This document shows, one piece after another, positions 40,896 through 51,117 of a stretch of DNA of 64,000 nt. The notes beneath the pieces were generated by a model. It searched no databases and was not told the DNA's origin. It was given only the letters and a program-made list of their open reading frames with translations. Each line of letters starts with the position of its first letter. Position 1 is the first letter of the stretch. Origin of the DNA: a virus; IMG/VR virus record IMGVR_UViG_3300011115_000716, positions 1 through 64,000 of that record; one strand, 5' to 3'. Both the position numbers and the translations under genes were made by a program.

Positions 40896-41708
40896 GTGAA
40901 CGAAAAAGTAACAGCCAACAACCCGGATTTGCTAAATCAACTCGCAAACCAGGCAATGTCGGAAGGTAAACAACAAGAAGTAGCCTTTTCGGAGATTACC
41001 TACCCTTCAGAGACTTTGGTGCTCCTTCCTGGCGGCTATATAAATGCCGCTAGGGAGGTCACCAAGACTGCTGAAGTTAGAGAACTAACTGGTAAAGATG
41101 AAGAATATATGGGTAAAGCACCTACTCTAGCTAAAGCTTTTAATGGGCTTTTGGAAAGAGCTGTGGTATCTATTGGTGATGAGCCAATAACTGCAGATAT
41201 AGTAGACCAACTACTTGTTGGTGACCGCGATGCTTTGCTTTTAGGAATATACAAAGTAACTTTTGGAACAACTGCAGAACTTCAGGGTTTTTGCAATGGC
41301 TGTTCTGAATATAAAGATGTAGAAATTGATGTGGATGAAGATATTAAAATATCTACTTTAAAAAATCCAATTGATGACCGCATCTTTACTGTCCAGGGTA
41401 AAAAGCACAAATATCTTGTTACCCTACCCACTGGTACAACTCAGAAAACTCTGTTAAATAATTCAGATAAAACAATCCCAGAACTAACCACCCTGCTTCT
41501 AGAGCAGACAGTCTTAGAAATTGATGACAACCCAGTCATTAGTAAACTTCAAGCTCAAAATATTGGTTTGGCTGACCGCCGCAAGATTGGTGAGGAACTT
41601 GCAAAGCGTGCTCCTGGACCAAAGTTTAGCAATATTGAAGTAGACTGCCCTGATTGTGAAGGAAAGGTAGTGGTCCCAATCAGTATTGGGGCTTTATTTC
41701 GCTTCTAA
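40896..41708 (+). CDS. Tail assembly chaperone, frame 0 product
   Basis: 270 residues, GTG start. Cys pairs CNGC (about residue 132) and CPDC (about 251) suggest a zinc site, like T4 gp26-type baseplate/hub proteins. Place between tube and tape measure is where tail assembly chaperones lie. A downstream open frame (41689-41865) that lacks a start probably joins by a +1 shift at a GGGG run near 41688. Confidence 0.72.
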   Translation: MNEKVTANNPDLLNQLANQAMSEGKQQEVAFSEITYPSETLVLLPGGYINAAREVTKTAEVRELTGKDEEYMGKAPTLAKAFNGLLERAVVSIGDEPITADIVDQLLVGDRDALLLGIYKVTFGTTAELQGFCNGCSEYKDVEIDVDEDIKISTLKNPIDDRIFTVQGKKHKYLVTLPTGTTQKTLLNNSDKTIPELTTLLLEQTVLEIDDNPVISKLQAQNIGLADRRKIGEELAKRAPGPKFSNIEVDCPDCEGKVVVPISIGALFRF

Positions 41709-41865
41709 AGTTGCTAATTACAGGACGCTATTAGAGGAATGGGCCTTGATTTCAATTTCATTTACTGGATGGACTTTAAATGAAATTAAAGAGATAAGCC
41801 CAAGAGAAAGAACTAACTGGTTAGAGATGGCTAACTTTTTTGGAAAAGTAAACAGAAAGCTATAG
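41689..41865 (+). CDS. Frameshift extension of tail chaperone
   Basis: Open in the +1 frame from before GGGG to TAG at 41865. Reads YFASKVANYRTLLEEWALIS then FTGWTLNEIKEISPRERTNW. It has no ATG, GTG or TTG with a ribosome site of its own. With a +1 slip at GGG (41688-41690, re-pairs at 41689-41691), the fusion would be 322 residues (265 before the slip, 57 after). Confidence 0.65.
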   Translation, partial: GLYFASKVANYRTLLEEWALISISFTGWTLNEIKEISPRERTNWLEMANFFGKVNRKL

Positions 41866-41866
41866 T

Positions 41867-44116
41867 ATGAGTGATAAAGACCTTACTGGTAAAGATTTAG
41901 CAAAAAATCTCAGCTCCTCCAAGAAGGATGCTGCTGCAGTTGCTAAATCTGCTAAGGAGATTGAAAGCAGCCTATCTAGGGCAGCTAGGGCTATCTCTGG
42001 AGCATTTGGTAAGGGCGGCTTTATGGCCGGTGGTGGTACCGGTATTGGTATTGGTGGTGGTGGTGGTATCGGCGGGGGTATGCCAAAACAAGCTGATATG
42101 AACAGCAATAGCCTTCAGCGGCCTGGAATTGGTTTAACTGACTTTACTAACTTTGCTGGTGGTATGGCAAAGGGTCTTGGTAATTTCTTACCAGACGTTT
42201 CTTCTACAATTCAACGTGCTGGAAATTATTATAATGCCACAATTATGGGTGGCTATAGAGGCTCTCAAAAAATCTCACGGGGTGAAGTCGACGATAGAAC
42301 TTATGGTGTATTAGCATCTATGGGGGGAATTACAAGCGCTGGTTCAAGTTCAAATGTGGCTAACATCTTTGCTAATCAAGGCATGGTTGCAACTAGTGGC
42401 ACTTATATGCAAAATGTTCGTGGAGTAGGTAACGCGGCTAGATATTTAAACATGTCTAATGAAAAAGCAGCTAATGCTATTGGTGGACTTGGTATGGGTG
42501 CAAGTTCTGCTAATATGATGAGAAACTTTGGTGTGTATACCACTGACCCAACTACGGGTAAAGAACGTAGCATGAGTGAAATTTTTGAAGACCTTGCTGG
42601 AAGATTTACAAAACCTGGAGCCAATGCATCTTCTGAGGATGTTCAGAATTCCATCCGTAAAGGTGCTCTTGGAGCTGCTATCTCTGCATCTGGACTGAGT
42701 GATGACCAACAAAGCTTATTTAAGCAGTACATGATTGACCGTGCTGGTGGGAATAAGATGGATTTAAGTAGTCAATCCGCTATGAATAATTTAATGGGTA
42801 AAGCTGGAAAAATGGGAAATAGTAACCCATTAAATGCAATGATGGACCTTGAAACATCTGGAGAAGGTGCTCAAAAAAGTGCTACTGGTGCTTATACTCA
42901 AGGTATTGAAACTGCGGCTATAGCTTTAAAAGGTTTGGATGCAGTTGCTGGGGCGTTAGCCTCAAAGGTTGGTGCTTTTACTGCCGGACTACAACTTACT
43001 CTTGGCTCAAAAACTGGTAGCGGTCTTTTAGATATGGTTGGTGCTAGCCTTAACTTAATTAGCAGTGGTATGGAAGCTGCTGAATCTGCTGACCCAACAG
43101 GTTTATCAAGAGTTTTTGCTGGCAACGCTGCGATTTCCACTGGAACAGCTGGGTTACTTGTACCGGCTTCTTTGGCAATAACTGGTGCTGGAGCTGGTGC
43201 TCTTGGTGTTACTGGCGCAAGTGATGCTAAGGGTGGTGGTGACGATGAAAAACCAAATCCTCTTGCAAATCTAAGTGATGCTGGGTTTACTATTGGTGGA
43301 ACTGAAAAGACCGTTGTTGGCCAGCCTATCGAAGGTGCGCTTAAAGTTAGTGGTTACAAATTTGGTGACCCAGTAACTGTTGGAGAACAAAAAGGTAAGC
43401 CACATTCAGGTATTGATTACGCAGCAACTACTGATACAAGAGTATACGCTGTTGCAGACGGAACTCTAAGAAACGTGGTTAGAGGTATAGAGACAACCGA
43501 TACATGGGGCAAGACTGGAAATGGTAATTATGTGTGTATTGACCATGGAATGGGTAAGAATAAGCTGAATTTATTTAGTTATTATAAGCATTTAAGTAAA
43601 GTTAACCCAGCACTTAAACAAGGTAAACCTATTAAAAAAGGAACTTGGTTAGGTAATGCTGGTGAGACTGGAGATGCCGACGGTGTTCATTTGCACTACC
43701 AAGTAGTAGAGGGCAATATAAATGTCGACCCTAAACTTTTGTCAGCCAAATTAGGTAATAAGGCTGGAACCAAAGTTAAAATGGAAATGTCTGATAACAC
43801 CACGTCTATGTTTAATGCCGCTATGGGAATGCTTCAAAACGGAGATATAAACACCCTAGCTTCTGCAGTTCTTGGTTCAAGTAGTTCTACTACTGGTTTT
43901 TCTCTTAACTCCACTTCTCCCGCAAATGCATATGCTAATGCTGGTGATACAGGTACTGGAGGTACTAGTGGTTCTGGAGGCAATGTAACTAACAACGTTG
44001 GCGGAATTACTGTAAACATTAAAGATGCTAGTCCTGAGTCCGCTAAAAAGTTTGCGGAAATTGTTCAAGAATATTTAAATAGTCAAACTTTGACTTCTAA
44101 TCTTGGGAGCCTATAA
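41867..44116 (+). CDS. Tail tape measure with M23 domain
   Basis: 749 residues. N-terminal charged helix, then a Gly-rich run (about 45-70), mid helical/tape region, and an M23 domain at about 495-625: HSGIDYA, then HLHYQ. The C-terminus returns to helix. Tape measures fix tail length; the peptidase would open the wall at injection. By the usual 1.5 Angstrom per residue rule, the tail would be near 110 nm. Confidence 0.9.
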   Translation: MSDKDLTGKDLAKNLSSSKKDAAAVAKSAKEIESSLSRAARAISGAFGKGGFMAGGGTGIGIGGGGGIGGGMPKQADMNSNSLQRPGIGLTDFTNFAGGMAKGLGNFLPDVSSTIQRAGNYYNATIMGGYRGSQKISRGEVDDRTYGVLASMGGITSAGSSSNVANIFANQGMVATSGTYMQNVRGVGNAARYLNMSNEKAANAIGGLGMGASSANMMRNFGVYTTDPTTGKERSMSEIFEDLAGRFTKPGANASSEDVQNSIRKGALGAAISASGLSDDQQSLFKQYMIDRAGGNKMDLSSQSAMNNLMGKAGKMGNSNPLNAMMDLETSGEGAQKSATGAYTQGIETAAIALKGLDAVAGALASKVGAFTAGLQLTLGSKTGSGLLDMVGASLNLISSGMEAAESADPTGLSRVFAGNAAISTGTAGLLVPASLAITGAGAGALGVTGASDAKGGGDDEKPNPLANLSDAGFTIGGTEKTVVGQPIEGALKVSGYKFGDPVTVGEQKGKPHSGIDYAATTDTRVYAVADGTLRNVVRGIETTDTWGKTGNGNYVCIDHGMGKNKLNLFSYYKHLSKVNPALKQGKPIKKGTWLGNAGETGDADGVHLHYQVVEGNINVDPKLLSAKLGNKAGTKVKMEMSDNTTSMFNAAMGMLQNGDINTLASAVLGSSSSTTGFSLNSTSPANAYANAGDTGTGGTSGSGGNVTNNVGGITVNIKDASPESAKKFAEIVQEYLNSQTLTSNLGSL

Positions 44117-45345
44117 TGTCAGTTCAACAAATTTCAGCTATTAGAAATAACTTAGTTACATCAGATTTAAAAAATAGAATTGCACAATTGCAGTCTGATG
44201 TAACTGTGCTTGATGATGATATTTCTAACAGGACCATTGCGCTAAATGGTGCTAATCCTGCAAATGATTCAATAATTATCTCAAAAAATGCAGAAAAAGT
44301 TACTAAATTACAGCAAATTGCGGAACTGCAGGCTCAATTAAGTGCAAACGAACTTAATAACTCTCAATCATCTATTATTGCTACAAAATCTGCGGCCAAG
44401 TCTGGTAATGCATATACTTCTGGTTCTTTTAGTAATACTCCTGGGTATGGTGTGGGCCATATTACAAAACCTAGTAATGATATGGAGTATAACGTCCCAA
44501 GTGTAGTGGACGCATATTACAGCACTAGGGCAAGTTTTTTAACTGCGGCTGAGTTTTCTTCAAATAGACCTGGAACAGTTGCATCGGCTAATGAGCTATG
44601 GACTGGCTCTAAATCTAGTAAGGGAATGATTGTTAGTTATACTCCGCCATCAAATAACGTAGAGTATCAAGGTGGGCAAGCCCCACCTAGCTCTATAAGC
44701 ACTTCAGGAGTTAACTACGGATTCCAGTTTATGTATAACCCAGCTACTATTTCTATGGATTATTCTGGTATGCCTAACGTTGACCAAGGCTTTGAGCTTA
44801 GTGGGAAAGATAAGTTTGTTTTATATGGAACCAATATAACTCAAAGCACTATTAGTTTTCAACTTCTTATCAATCGTATGTTTGATATGAAATACTATGA
44901 TGAATATGGTCGTTTAAAAGCTGGTGCTCAAAAAGCGTATGCAGGTAAGGTACCCTCAGCAACAGCTCAAAATCAAATTTATACCATGGGAACTATGTAT
45001 GACGTAGAATACCTGCTTAGAACATTGCTTGGATACACTCTTAAGAGCTATCTAAGAAACAACCAAACTGCTGACATGGGGTATTTAGGTGCTCGTCCTG
45101 TTGAGCTACACTTAGGCAAGTCTCTTAGATACCTTGGAACTGTTACAAGTCTTACAATTAACCATGTAATTTTTAACGAGCAAATGGTTCCTCTGTTTAC
45201 TAATGTATCAGTAGGATTTGCTCGTTTACCAGATTATCCTTTGTCCAACACAAACCAATCGGTAGTTCCCCCACTTCTTCAGGATATCAGTACCCGTGGG
45301 GAATTTTCAGGGAGTACCTATGATGGTGGAAGCCCCGGAAGGTAG
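44116..45345 (+). CDS. Baseplate or distal tail protein
   Basis: 409 residues. First 80 residues coiled coil, then a low-complexity linker and a C-terminal beta domain (GVNYGFQFMYNPATISMDYS, ISFQLLINRMFDMKYYDEYG). Follows the tape measure, where baseplate hub components lie. Shares a base with the tape measure stop. Confidence 0.65.
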   Translation: MSVQQISAIRNNLVTSDLKNRIAQLQSDVTVLDDDISNRTIALNGANPANDSIIISKNAEKVTKLQQIAELQAQLSANELNNSQSSIIATKSAAKSGNAYTSGSFSNTPGYGVGHITKPSNDMEYNVPSVVDAYYSTRASFLTAAEFSSNRPGTVASANELWTGSKSSKGMIVSYTPPSNNVEYQGGQAPPSSISTSGVNYGFQFMYNPATISMDYSGMPNVDQGFELSGKDKFVLYGTNITQSTISFQLLINRMFDMKYYDEYGRLKAGAQKAYAGKVPSATAQNQIYTMGTMYDVEYLLRTLLGYTLKSYLRNNQTADMGYLGARPVELHLGKSLRYLGTVTSLTINHVIFNEQMVPLFTNVSVGFARLPDYPLSNTNQSVVPPLLQDISTRGEFSGSTYDGGSPGR

Positions 45346-45353
45346 TAAAATAT

Positions 45354-45629
45354 ATGATTTATTCAGATAGTAGATACGCGACTGGAACCATACTTAAAGC
45401 ACAAGATGCTAGAAGTGGGGAGTATGTTGTTGCCGTTTACCGCAACTGGCCGGCAATTAAAACTTCTTTTTATTACTATACCTGGGTTGAAGGTGACCGA
45501 ATTGATTATGTAGCTCAGGTTCTTTTAGGTAGCTCGTCTTTTTGGTGGAAGATTATGGATTTAAACCCCGAGTATTTAGACCCTTTTACTATACCTATTG
45601 GAGCAACAATAAGGATTCCAAGTGTCTGA
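45354..45629 (+). CDS. gp53/LysM-like baseplate protein
   Basis: 91 residues. YYTWVEGDRIDYVAQVLLGS followed by WWKIMDLNPEYLDPF and IPIGATIRIP are typical of gp53 or LysM-like baseplate wedge proteins. Overlaps the next gene by 8 bp. Confidence 0.72.
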   Translation: MIYSDSRYATGTILKAQDARSGEYVVAVYRNWPAIKTSFYYYTWVEGDRIDYVAQVLLGSSSFWWKIMDLNPEYLDPFTIPIGATIRIPSV

Positions 45630-46908
45630 CGTAACACATAACAAGTACAGAAAAGGCACATCTTATAAAGTTAGCTGGCCTTCTTTACCCTCTCTTAGTG
45701 CACAACCTATAAGAATTGACCTTATTCAAAAGCAGTACAACCATGACGTGGTTATCTTAGAGTATTCAATAGTTAGCCCTCTTTATTTTGACACAATTAA
45801 AACCGGTATATTAGTAAAATTTACTTGGACTCAAGAGGGGCTAAGTAGAAGCTGGGTTGGGTATGTTTCATCTATTGACAGAGTTATTAATAGCCGTCGC
45901 GATATAACTATGAAAATACATTGCGTTGGTGCTAGCTACAGGCTTAAGGAAAGAGCTACAAGGGTGTTTATTAACTCTTCCATACCTGAAGCGGTTCAAA
46001 CAATTGCTAAAGAATTTGGCTTACATTACTCCGGGATTAATGACGCTAGAAGATTTTCGCAACTTGCCATGGCCGGGCATTCTTATTGGGAATGGATTCA
46101 AGAGCAGGCTAAAAGAATTGGGTATGCTCTGGTTATTGACGGAACTAATTTAATATTTAAACCTATAGACAGCATTATTGATGAGAATTTTAGTACTACT
46201 CCGGTAATGAGTTTTGACACTACTCCTACTCCAACAAACACAATGTATTTAGATAGAACTTTAGACTATTTTATGGCTCTAAATGGAGAGCATATTGAAA
46301 CCGGGGGAGAACTACGTGTTAATAAGGTTGTTGGTGGTGTTGACCCAATTACTAGTACACCGTCAGTTTACATGGCTAAACCAAATGCACTTGGAAAATC
46401 AGTTAGAAATAATGTTAGCGATGTTTTGTTTACTCAATATAAATCTACTGAAGTTGCAAATGGCGGTAAGTCTGTGGCCCAGGCGGCGGAAGGAATTGCT
46501 CATACATCTAGGTTCTCATTGCCAGCTAATGCCAAAGGTCAGGGAGACCCCCGTTTAATGCCATTTGGTACAGTTCTTATTAAGGGAACGGGTGAATTGA
46601 CTGACGGGTATTGGTTGGTAAAAGAAGTTATTCATACTCTTCACCGTGTTGGAGACTACATGGCAACGTTAAATCTTCTTTCGGATGGACTTGGTAATAC
46701 TAAGGAATCGGTTTTTAGAAACAGAGATAATAGCGCTAGGGGCAGTGTAAACTTAAATGAAGCCCTTAAAAATAATGGTAAACAATCAGGGTTGTTCTCT
46801 GAAAATGATGCTAAAGCTGTTTTTCCATATGATATTGTAAAAATAGATGACCAAGGGTTTAATCGTACTCCAGCTGTCTGGAAAAGTGGAAAGGCTAGTG
46901 TGAACTAA
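45622..46908 (+). CDS. Baseplate hub, late control D-like
   Basis: 428 residues, GTG start. Hub-type beta domains (WVGYVSSIDRVINSRRDITM, AVQTIAKEFGLHYSGI) and a C-terminus that closes (DGYWLVKEVIHTLHRVGDYM). Resembles the gpD/gp27 hub that connects tube to spike. Confidence 0.78.
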   Translation: MSDVTHNKYRKGTSYKVSWPSLPSLSAQPIRIDLIQKQYNHDVVILEYSIVSPLYFDTIKTGILVKFTWTQEGLSRSWVGYVSSIDRVINSRRDITMKIHCVGASYRLKERATRVFINSSIPEAVQTIAKEFGLHYSGINDARRFSQLAMAGHSYWEWIQEQAKRIGYALVIDGTNLIFKPIDSIIDENFSTTPVMSFDTTPTPTNTMYLDRTLDYFMALNGEHIETGGELRVNKVVGGVDPITSTPSVYMAKPNALGKSVRNNVSDVLFTQYKSTEVANGGKSVAQAAEGIAHTSRFSLPANAKGQGDPRLMPFGTVLIKGTGELTDGYWLVKEVIHTLHRVGDYMATLNLLSDGLGNTKESVFRNRDNSARGSVNLNEALKNNGKQSGLFSENDAKAVFPYDIVKIDDQGFNRTPAVWKSGKASVN

Positions 46909-47342
46909 TGACTAAAGTAAATGCACTTGAGTATGCTATTAGTTTTCCTTTTACTATTGATGGATACGGTAATATCTCAAAAACTTCAAATCAATCTGAA
47001 ATTTGGGAAGCAAGAGTTAAATCTGCTATAGGAACAGCGATTAGTGAACGGGTTATGCGTTCAGATTATGGAACAAGAATTCCTGAATTATTTTTTGATA
47101 CTCAAGATGCACTGGATACGGGTATTCGTAAAGAAGTAACTAGGGTATTTGCTAGTTATCTACCTTTATTAACCCTTAACTCTGTAAATGTTGAATATGA
47201 AAATCTATTATTCGGAAAAACGACTGGTTTTGCAACCACGGCAACTATTTCTTACACTTTGCCAAATCAAACAACTACAACCACTAGGGTCAATGTAGTA
47301 ACTATTAACAAAAATATTCCACCTTATGAGGAGAATCAATGA
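46908..47342 (+). CDS. Baseplate wedge, gp25-like
   Basis: 144 residues. ISERVMRSDYGTRIPELFFD is the gp25/gpW lysozyme-like wedge motif. Part of the inner baseplate that triggers sheath contraction. Confidence 0.88.
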   Translation: MTKVNALEYAISFPFTIDGYGNISKTSNQSEIWEARVKSAIGTAISERVMRSDYGTRIPELFFDTQDALDTGIRKEVTRVFASYLPLLTLNSVNVEYENLLFGKTTGFATTATISYTLPNQTTTTTRVNVVTINKNIPPYEENQ

Positions 47343-49675
47343 CAACCCCAGTTAGCAATATCCCTATTTCAATTGATTACACTAGTAGAGATTACTACGC
47401 ATTAAGGGATGCCCTTATTCAACGAGTAAAAGAACGAACTGGTAATAAATGGTCAGGTAATGACCCCTCTGATTTTGGTGTTGCGTTAGTAGAGTCTTTT
47501 GCTTATATGGGAGATTTAGTTAATTATTACATTGACCGTGTTGCTAATGAATCTTATATAGGTACTGCGACTCAGAGACAAAACGTTCTTAATTTAGCCT
47601 CTATGCTTGGGTATACTGCTGGTGGGTATACTTCTGCAACTGTTAACGTAACTCTTACTAATTCAGTAAATGTTGGTTATAGGGGCCAGGTTGGCGCAAG
47701 TCAGCTTTCTGGAGGTATCGCAAGATTAGTAATACCTAATGATAATACATTTGAGGTAGGTAACCTAGTAAACGTTTCTAATTTAACAAGAAGCGAGTAT
47801 AACGGAACGTTTACTATTACTTCAAAAAATCTTGGAGCTAATGAAATTGAATTTGTGCCTTTAAATAGCTCCGTTACTGCGGCCGGTAATGGCACCATTG
47901 TTGTGTTTACTACACCTAGCACACATAACATTTTAATTGGAGAAATTGTTACAACTTCTGGGTTTACTGGTGGGTCAACTGCGTATAACTTAGCAAACAA
48001 GACTGTTACAGCAGTTACCGCAACTACTTTTACTGTAACGGCTGCGGTAAGTGGTACTGCTACTGGAGGGGTTGTTAAATACGCTGATATTGCAACAGGT
48101 GCAAACATTAACGGGTATGTGCACGATATTGGGTATGTTACTGTTCCCGCAGGTACTCAACTATTTTCAGAAATATCTGATAACGGAGTAGTTTATCAAG
48201 TTATTTTTACTACTCTAACTACAGCCGCTGTTCCGTATGTAAATGATGATGGTACTGGAGGTTCTCAAACAGTTATTGCACGACATGGTATTGATGTTTC
48301 TACTCTAAGTTCAAACCAAGCTAATAGCTCTATTACCCCAGATATAAATGGAGAACTTATAGGCTATTCGACGGGGGAGGCTGACCAAGTAGTTTCCCTT
48401 ATAGAAACAGAAGTGGATATAAGTACATTAATTGTGTATGTTGAAAATGGTAATACTTTTGATACATGGACAGCTGTTCAATATCTTGAAGACTATACGT
48501 CAACTGATAAAGTTTACAGAGTATCAATTGATGCTGACGATAACATTTTTATTAATTTTGGTGATGGAATAGGCGGAATAATTCCTACAAAAGGTAGCCG
48601 TATAAAAGCTGCATACTATAAGGGGTCTGGTCTGTTAGGAAACATCCCTGCTTACTCAATTAAGTCTATTTACGACGTACCCGGAGCCACAACTTCTGCT
48701 CGTACGTTAATTATGTCTAAAGTTACTCCTTCAAATGCAGTAGCTGCTACTGGAGGAGATGGTCCAGAATCATTAGACAGTATTAGACACAACGCCCCAA
48801 GTGCGCTTAGAGCATTAAATAGGGCAGTAACTTTAGAGGATTTTTCAAATTTAGCTCTATCTATTCCACGTGTTGGTAAGGCAAATGCTGTTGCTTCCTT
48901 ACCTACTTCAATTAGTGTTTACATTGCTCCTGAAAGGAGTACTTCAAATAACGAGACCACTCCTGGAATTACAAGGGTGGACACTGTTGATACCCCAACT
49001 CCTGACTTAGTTATTTTAAAAAGTGAAGTAAGTTCATTTTTAGCTGATAAAAGTCAAATAGGAACTACTGTAACTATTTTAGAGCCTAAATATTCATACA
49101 TTTATACAACTATCCAATATAGTAAACTAACTAACTACTCTCAAACTGCAGTGGAATCTGCAATTAGGGCGTCTTTACTTACAACGTATTCTTATGATAA
49201 TTTAGATTTTCAAAACGTTATTACTCCTCAAATGATTGAGGATACTTTAAGAAAAGTAGATGGTGTTCAGAATGTTTTAGTTAAATATTTGTATAAAACA
49301 GGCAGTGGAGCTGGAAAAACTACCCTAGCTGGGGATTTTAATGAAATATTTGTGTTTACTGATGGCAATACTACTTTAGAGCCGTCTTCAAACGAATCTC
49401 GTCTAGATGTAAGTGGTGGGTTAACTTCTTCAATTACTATAACCCCTACATATAACCAAAACGTTTATCAGTATACCGCAACTACTAGCGCCTCAAGCAT
49501 AACTTTAACAGCAACAGCAAGCTTGGGAACTATTGCTATTGCAAATATGGCTACTGTTAGTGGGGCGTCTAGAACAATAACCTTAAATACTGGAGTAAAT
49601 AGCATTGAAATTGCTGTGACTGCTGCTGATGGCATTACTACAAGTAAGTACACTGTAACGGTTGTTAAGTCATGA
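47339..49675 (+). CDS. Baseplate J-like protein with two FCCH-like modules and a cadherin-like tail
   Basis: 778 residues. J-type core at both ends (DYTSRDYYALRDALIQRVKE, SFAYMGDLVNYYIDRVANES; SALRALNRAVTLEDFSNLAL). Two beta modules are inserted near residues 125-235 (NTFEVGNLVNVSNLTRSEYN; STHNILIGEIVTTSGFTGGS). The last 80 residues form a cadherin-like beta sandwich (TPTYNQNVYQYTATTSASSI to the C-end). Overlaps the gp25-like gene by four bases. Confidence 0.85.
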   Translation: MTTPVSNIPISIDYTSRDYYALRDALIQRVKERTGNKWSGNDPSDFGVALVESFAYMGDLVNYYIDRVANESYIGTATQRQNVLNLASMLGYTAGGYTSATVNVTLTNSVNVGYRGQVGASQLSGGIARLVIPNDNTFEVGNLVNVSNLTRSEYNGTFTITSKNLGANEIEFVPLNSSVTAAGNGTIVVFTTPSTHNILIGEIVTTSGFTGGSTAYNLANKTVTAVTATTFTVTAAVSGTATGGVVKYADIATGANINGYVHDIGYVTVPAGTQLFSEISDNGVVYQVIFTTLTTAAVPYVNDDGTGGSQTVIARHGIDVSTLSSNQANSSITPDINGELIGYSTGEADQVVSLIETEVDISTLIVYVENGNTFDTWTAVQYLEDYTSTDKVYRVSIDADDNIFINFGDGIGGIIPTKGSRIKAAYYKGSGLLGNIPAYSIKSIYDVPGATTSARTLIMSKVTPSNAVAATGGDGPESLDSIRHNAPSALRALNRAVTLEDFSNLALSIPRVGKANAVASLPTSISVYIAPERSTSNNETTPGITRVDTVDTPTPDLVILKSEVSSFLADKSQIGTTVTILEPKYSYIYTTIQYSKLTNYSQTAVESAIRASLLTTYSYDNLDFQNVITPQMIEDTLRKVDGVQNVLVKYLYKTGSGAGKTTLAGDFNEIFVFTDGNTTLEPSSNESRLDVSGGLTSSITITPTYNQNVYQYTATTSASSITLTATASLGTIAIANMATVSGASRTITLNTGVNSIEIAVTAADGITTSKYTVTVVKS

Positions 49676-50088
49676 TAAAAGACTCAGCTGGTAATCAAAG
49701 GTTTTACGGAGTATACAGAGCTGTTGTTTTTAACAACCAGGACCCAGAAGCTTTAGGAAGGCTTCGTCTTAAAATTCCTCAAATATTTGCAGAAACTCCT
49801 ACTGGGTGGTGTTGGCCTGTTAACCCTGCGGGAATTAGTTTGTCGTCTCCGGCAATTGGGCAAGGAATTTGGGCTATGTTTGAGGGTGGAGACCCTTCCT
49901 TTCCTCTTTGGTTGGGTGTTTTTGGTTTAGAGGTCAGTTCATCTAAAAATATTGCTATCAATCCGGTTTTAAATGGTACTCCAATTCCCGATAATTTTTC
50001 GTTCAGTTCAACTAATACAAGCAATAACATAGACATAGTAAAAAGTTTAATAAGCGTTGCCTCAGCAATTGACGGCGGAAACGCGTAA
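49672..50088 (+). CDS. gp5-like baseplate spike, N-terminal OB domain only
   Basis: 138 residues. FYGVYRAVVFNNQDPEALGR, GWCWPVNPAGI and WAMFEGGDPSFPLWLGVF are typical of gp5/VgrG-type OB folds. The triple-helix needle part is missing, so a separate tip or short spike is expected. Confidence 0.82.
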   Translation: MIKDSAGNQRFYGVYRAVVFNNQDPEALGRLRLKIPQIFAETPTGWCWPVNPAGISLSSPAIGQGIWAMFEGGDPSFPLWLGVFGLEVSSSKNIAINPVLNGTPIPDNFSFSSTNTSNNIDIVKSLISVASAIDGGNA

Positions 50089-50114
50089 AATAGTAAAGAA
50101 GCCTAGGAGAAAAA

Positions 50115-51104
50115 ATGGCATTATACCCCAGTAACGCAGTATCATTTGGTGCTGACCGTGTTAATTTATCTAGCAGCGTTCTAGCTGAGGATGTCAACTC
50201 TCTATATCGTGAGGTAGTAGCAATCTCTCAGGACTTAGTTGGAACTAGTAACCCAACTGCAGGTGCGCTTATTTATAGCGCCGCTTGGGGATTAGGTACA
50301 GTTGACTTTACTACAACAACATGGCCAAGCCTTAAAGCTAGACTTCAGAATATTGAAACTGCGTTGTATAAAACTTATACATTTAGTTTGGATATTAGAG
50401 GGTTAGCGGCGTCCAATACGGTTCAAAGTATTGACGCAAAAACAGTTGGTTTAAATGTTAAAACTGGAGCAATTACTTCGTCAACTTTATCAAGTGCTTC
50501 TGGAACTGATGGTGCTACGGTTACTTACACTGGAGCTAACACATTTTCAGTGGGCCAAAAAGTCACAGTAACTGGGTTTACTATTGCAACCGGGACAACT
50601 TTAAACTTTGTTTTACAAACAATTACCGCAGTTACTAGCAATGACTTTACCATTGCTGCTCCTTCTGTAACAGGTGTTACAGGAACTACCTCTGGTATTA
50701 GTACAAGCCTAACTATTGTTGGAGACATCACTGCGGTTGTTGCAGGAATGACAGTAACTGGAACAAATATTGCATCTGGAACAAAAGTGTCTAATTTTAG
50801 TGGACAGATAGTTACTTTAGATACTGCTTCAACTGGTACCGTATCTGGAAGTATTTCTTTTACGACAAAAGGTACTACTAGCGGAACTGGTTCTGCAACT
50901 GCATACCAAACAACTTCTCTACAACAATGGCAAAAAACTGATAATACAGTTGTTGCGTCTGTTAGTCCAGACGGTAATTTTGCTGCGCTTGGTACATTTA
51001 CTGCTGGTTCTAACTCCACTATTGGGGGAACACTCGCAGTAACTGGTGCAGCTACATTTGGTGGCGAAGTCACTGCTGCTGTAATAAACGGTGGAACACC
51101 TTAA
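50115..51104 (+). CDS. Baseplate/fibre protein with FCCH-like modules
   Basis: 329 residues. The N-terminal 110 residues are helical and baseplate-like (SSVLAEDVNSLYREVVAISQ). Then one or two beta modules (ANTFSVGQKVTVTGFTIATG; GDITAVVAGMTVTGTNIASG), then a fibre C-end with GGTLAVTGAATFGGEVTAAV. Confidence 0.65.
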   Translation: MALYPSNAVSFGADRVNLSSSVLAEDVNSLYREVVAISQDLVGTSNPTAGALIYSAAWGLGTVDFTTTTWPSLKARLQNIETALYKTYTFSLDIRGLAASNTVQSIDAKTVGLNVKTGAITSSTLSSASGTDGATVTYTGANTFSVGQKVTVTGFTIATGTTLNFVLQTITAVTSNDFTIAAPSVTGVTGTTSGISTSLTIVGDITAVVAGMTVTGTNIASGTKVSNFSGQIVTLDTASTGTVSGSISFTTKGTTSGTGSATAYQTTSLQQWQKTDNTVVASVSPDGNFAALGTFTAGSNSTIGGTLAVTGAATFGGEVTAAVINGGTP

Positions 51105-51117
51105 CTAAGGAATAGCT

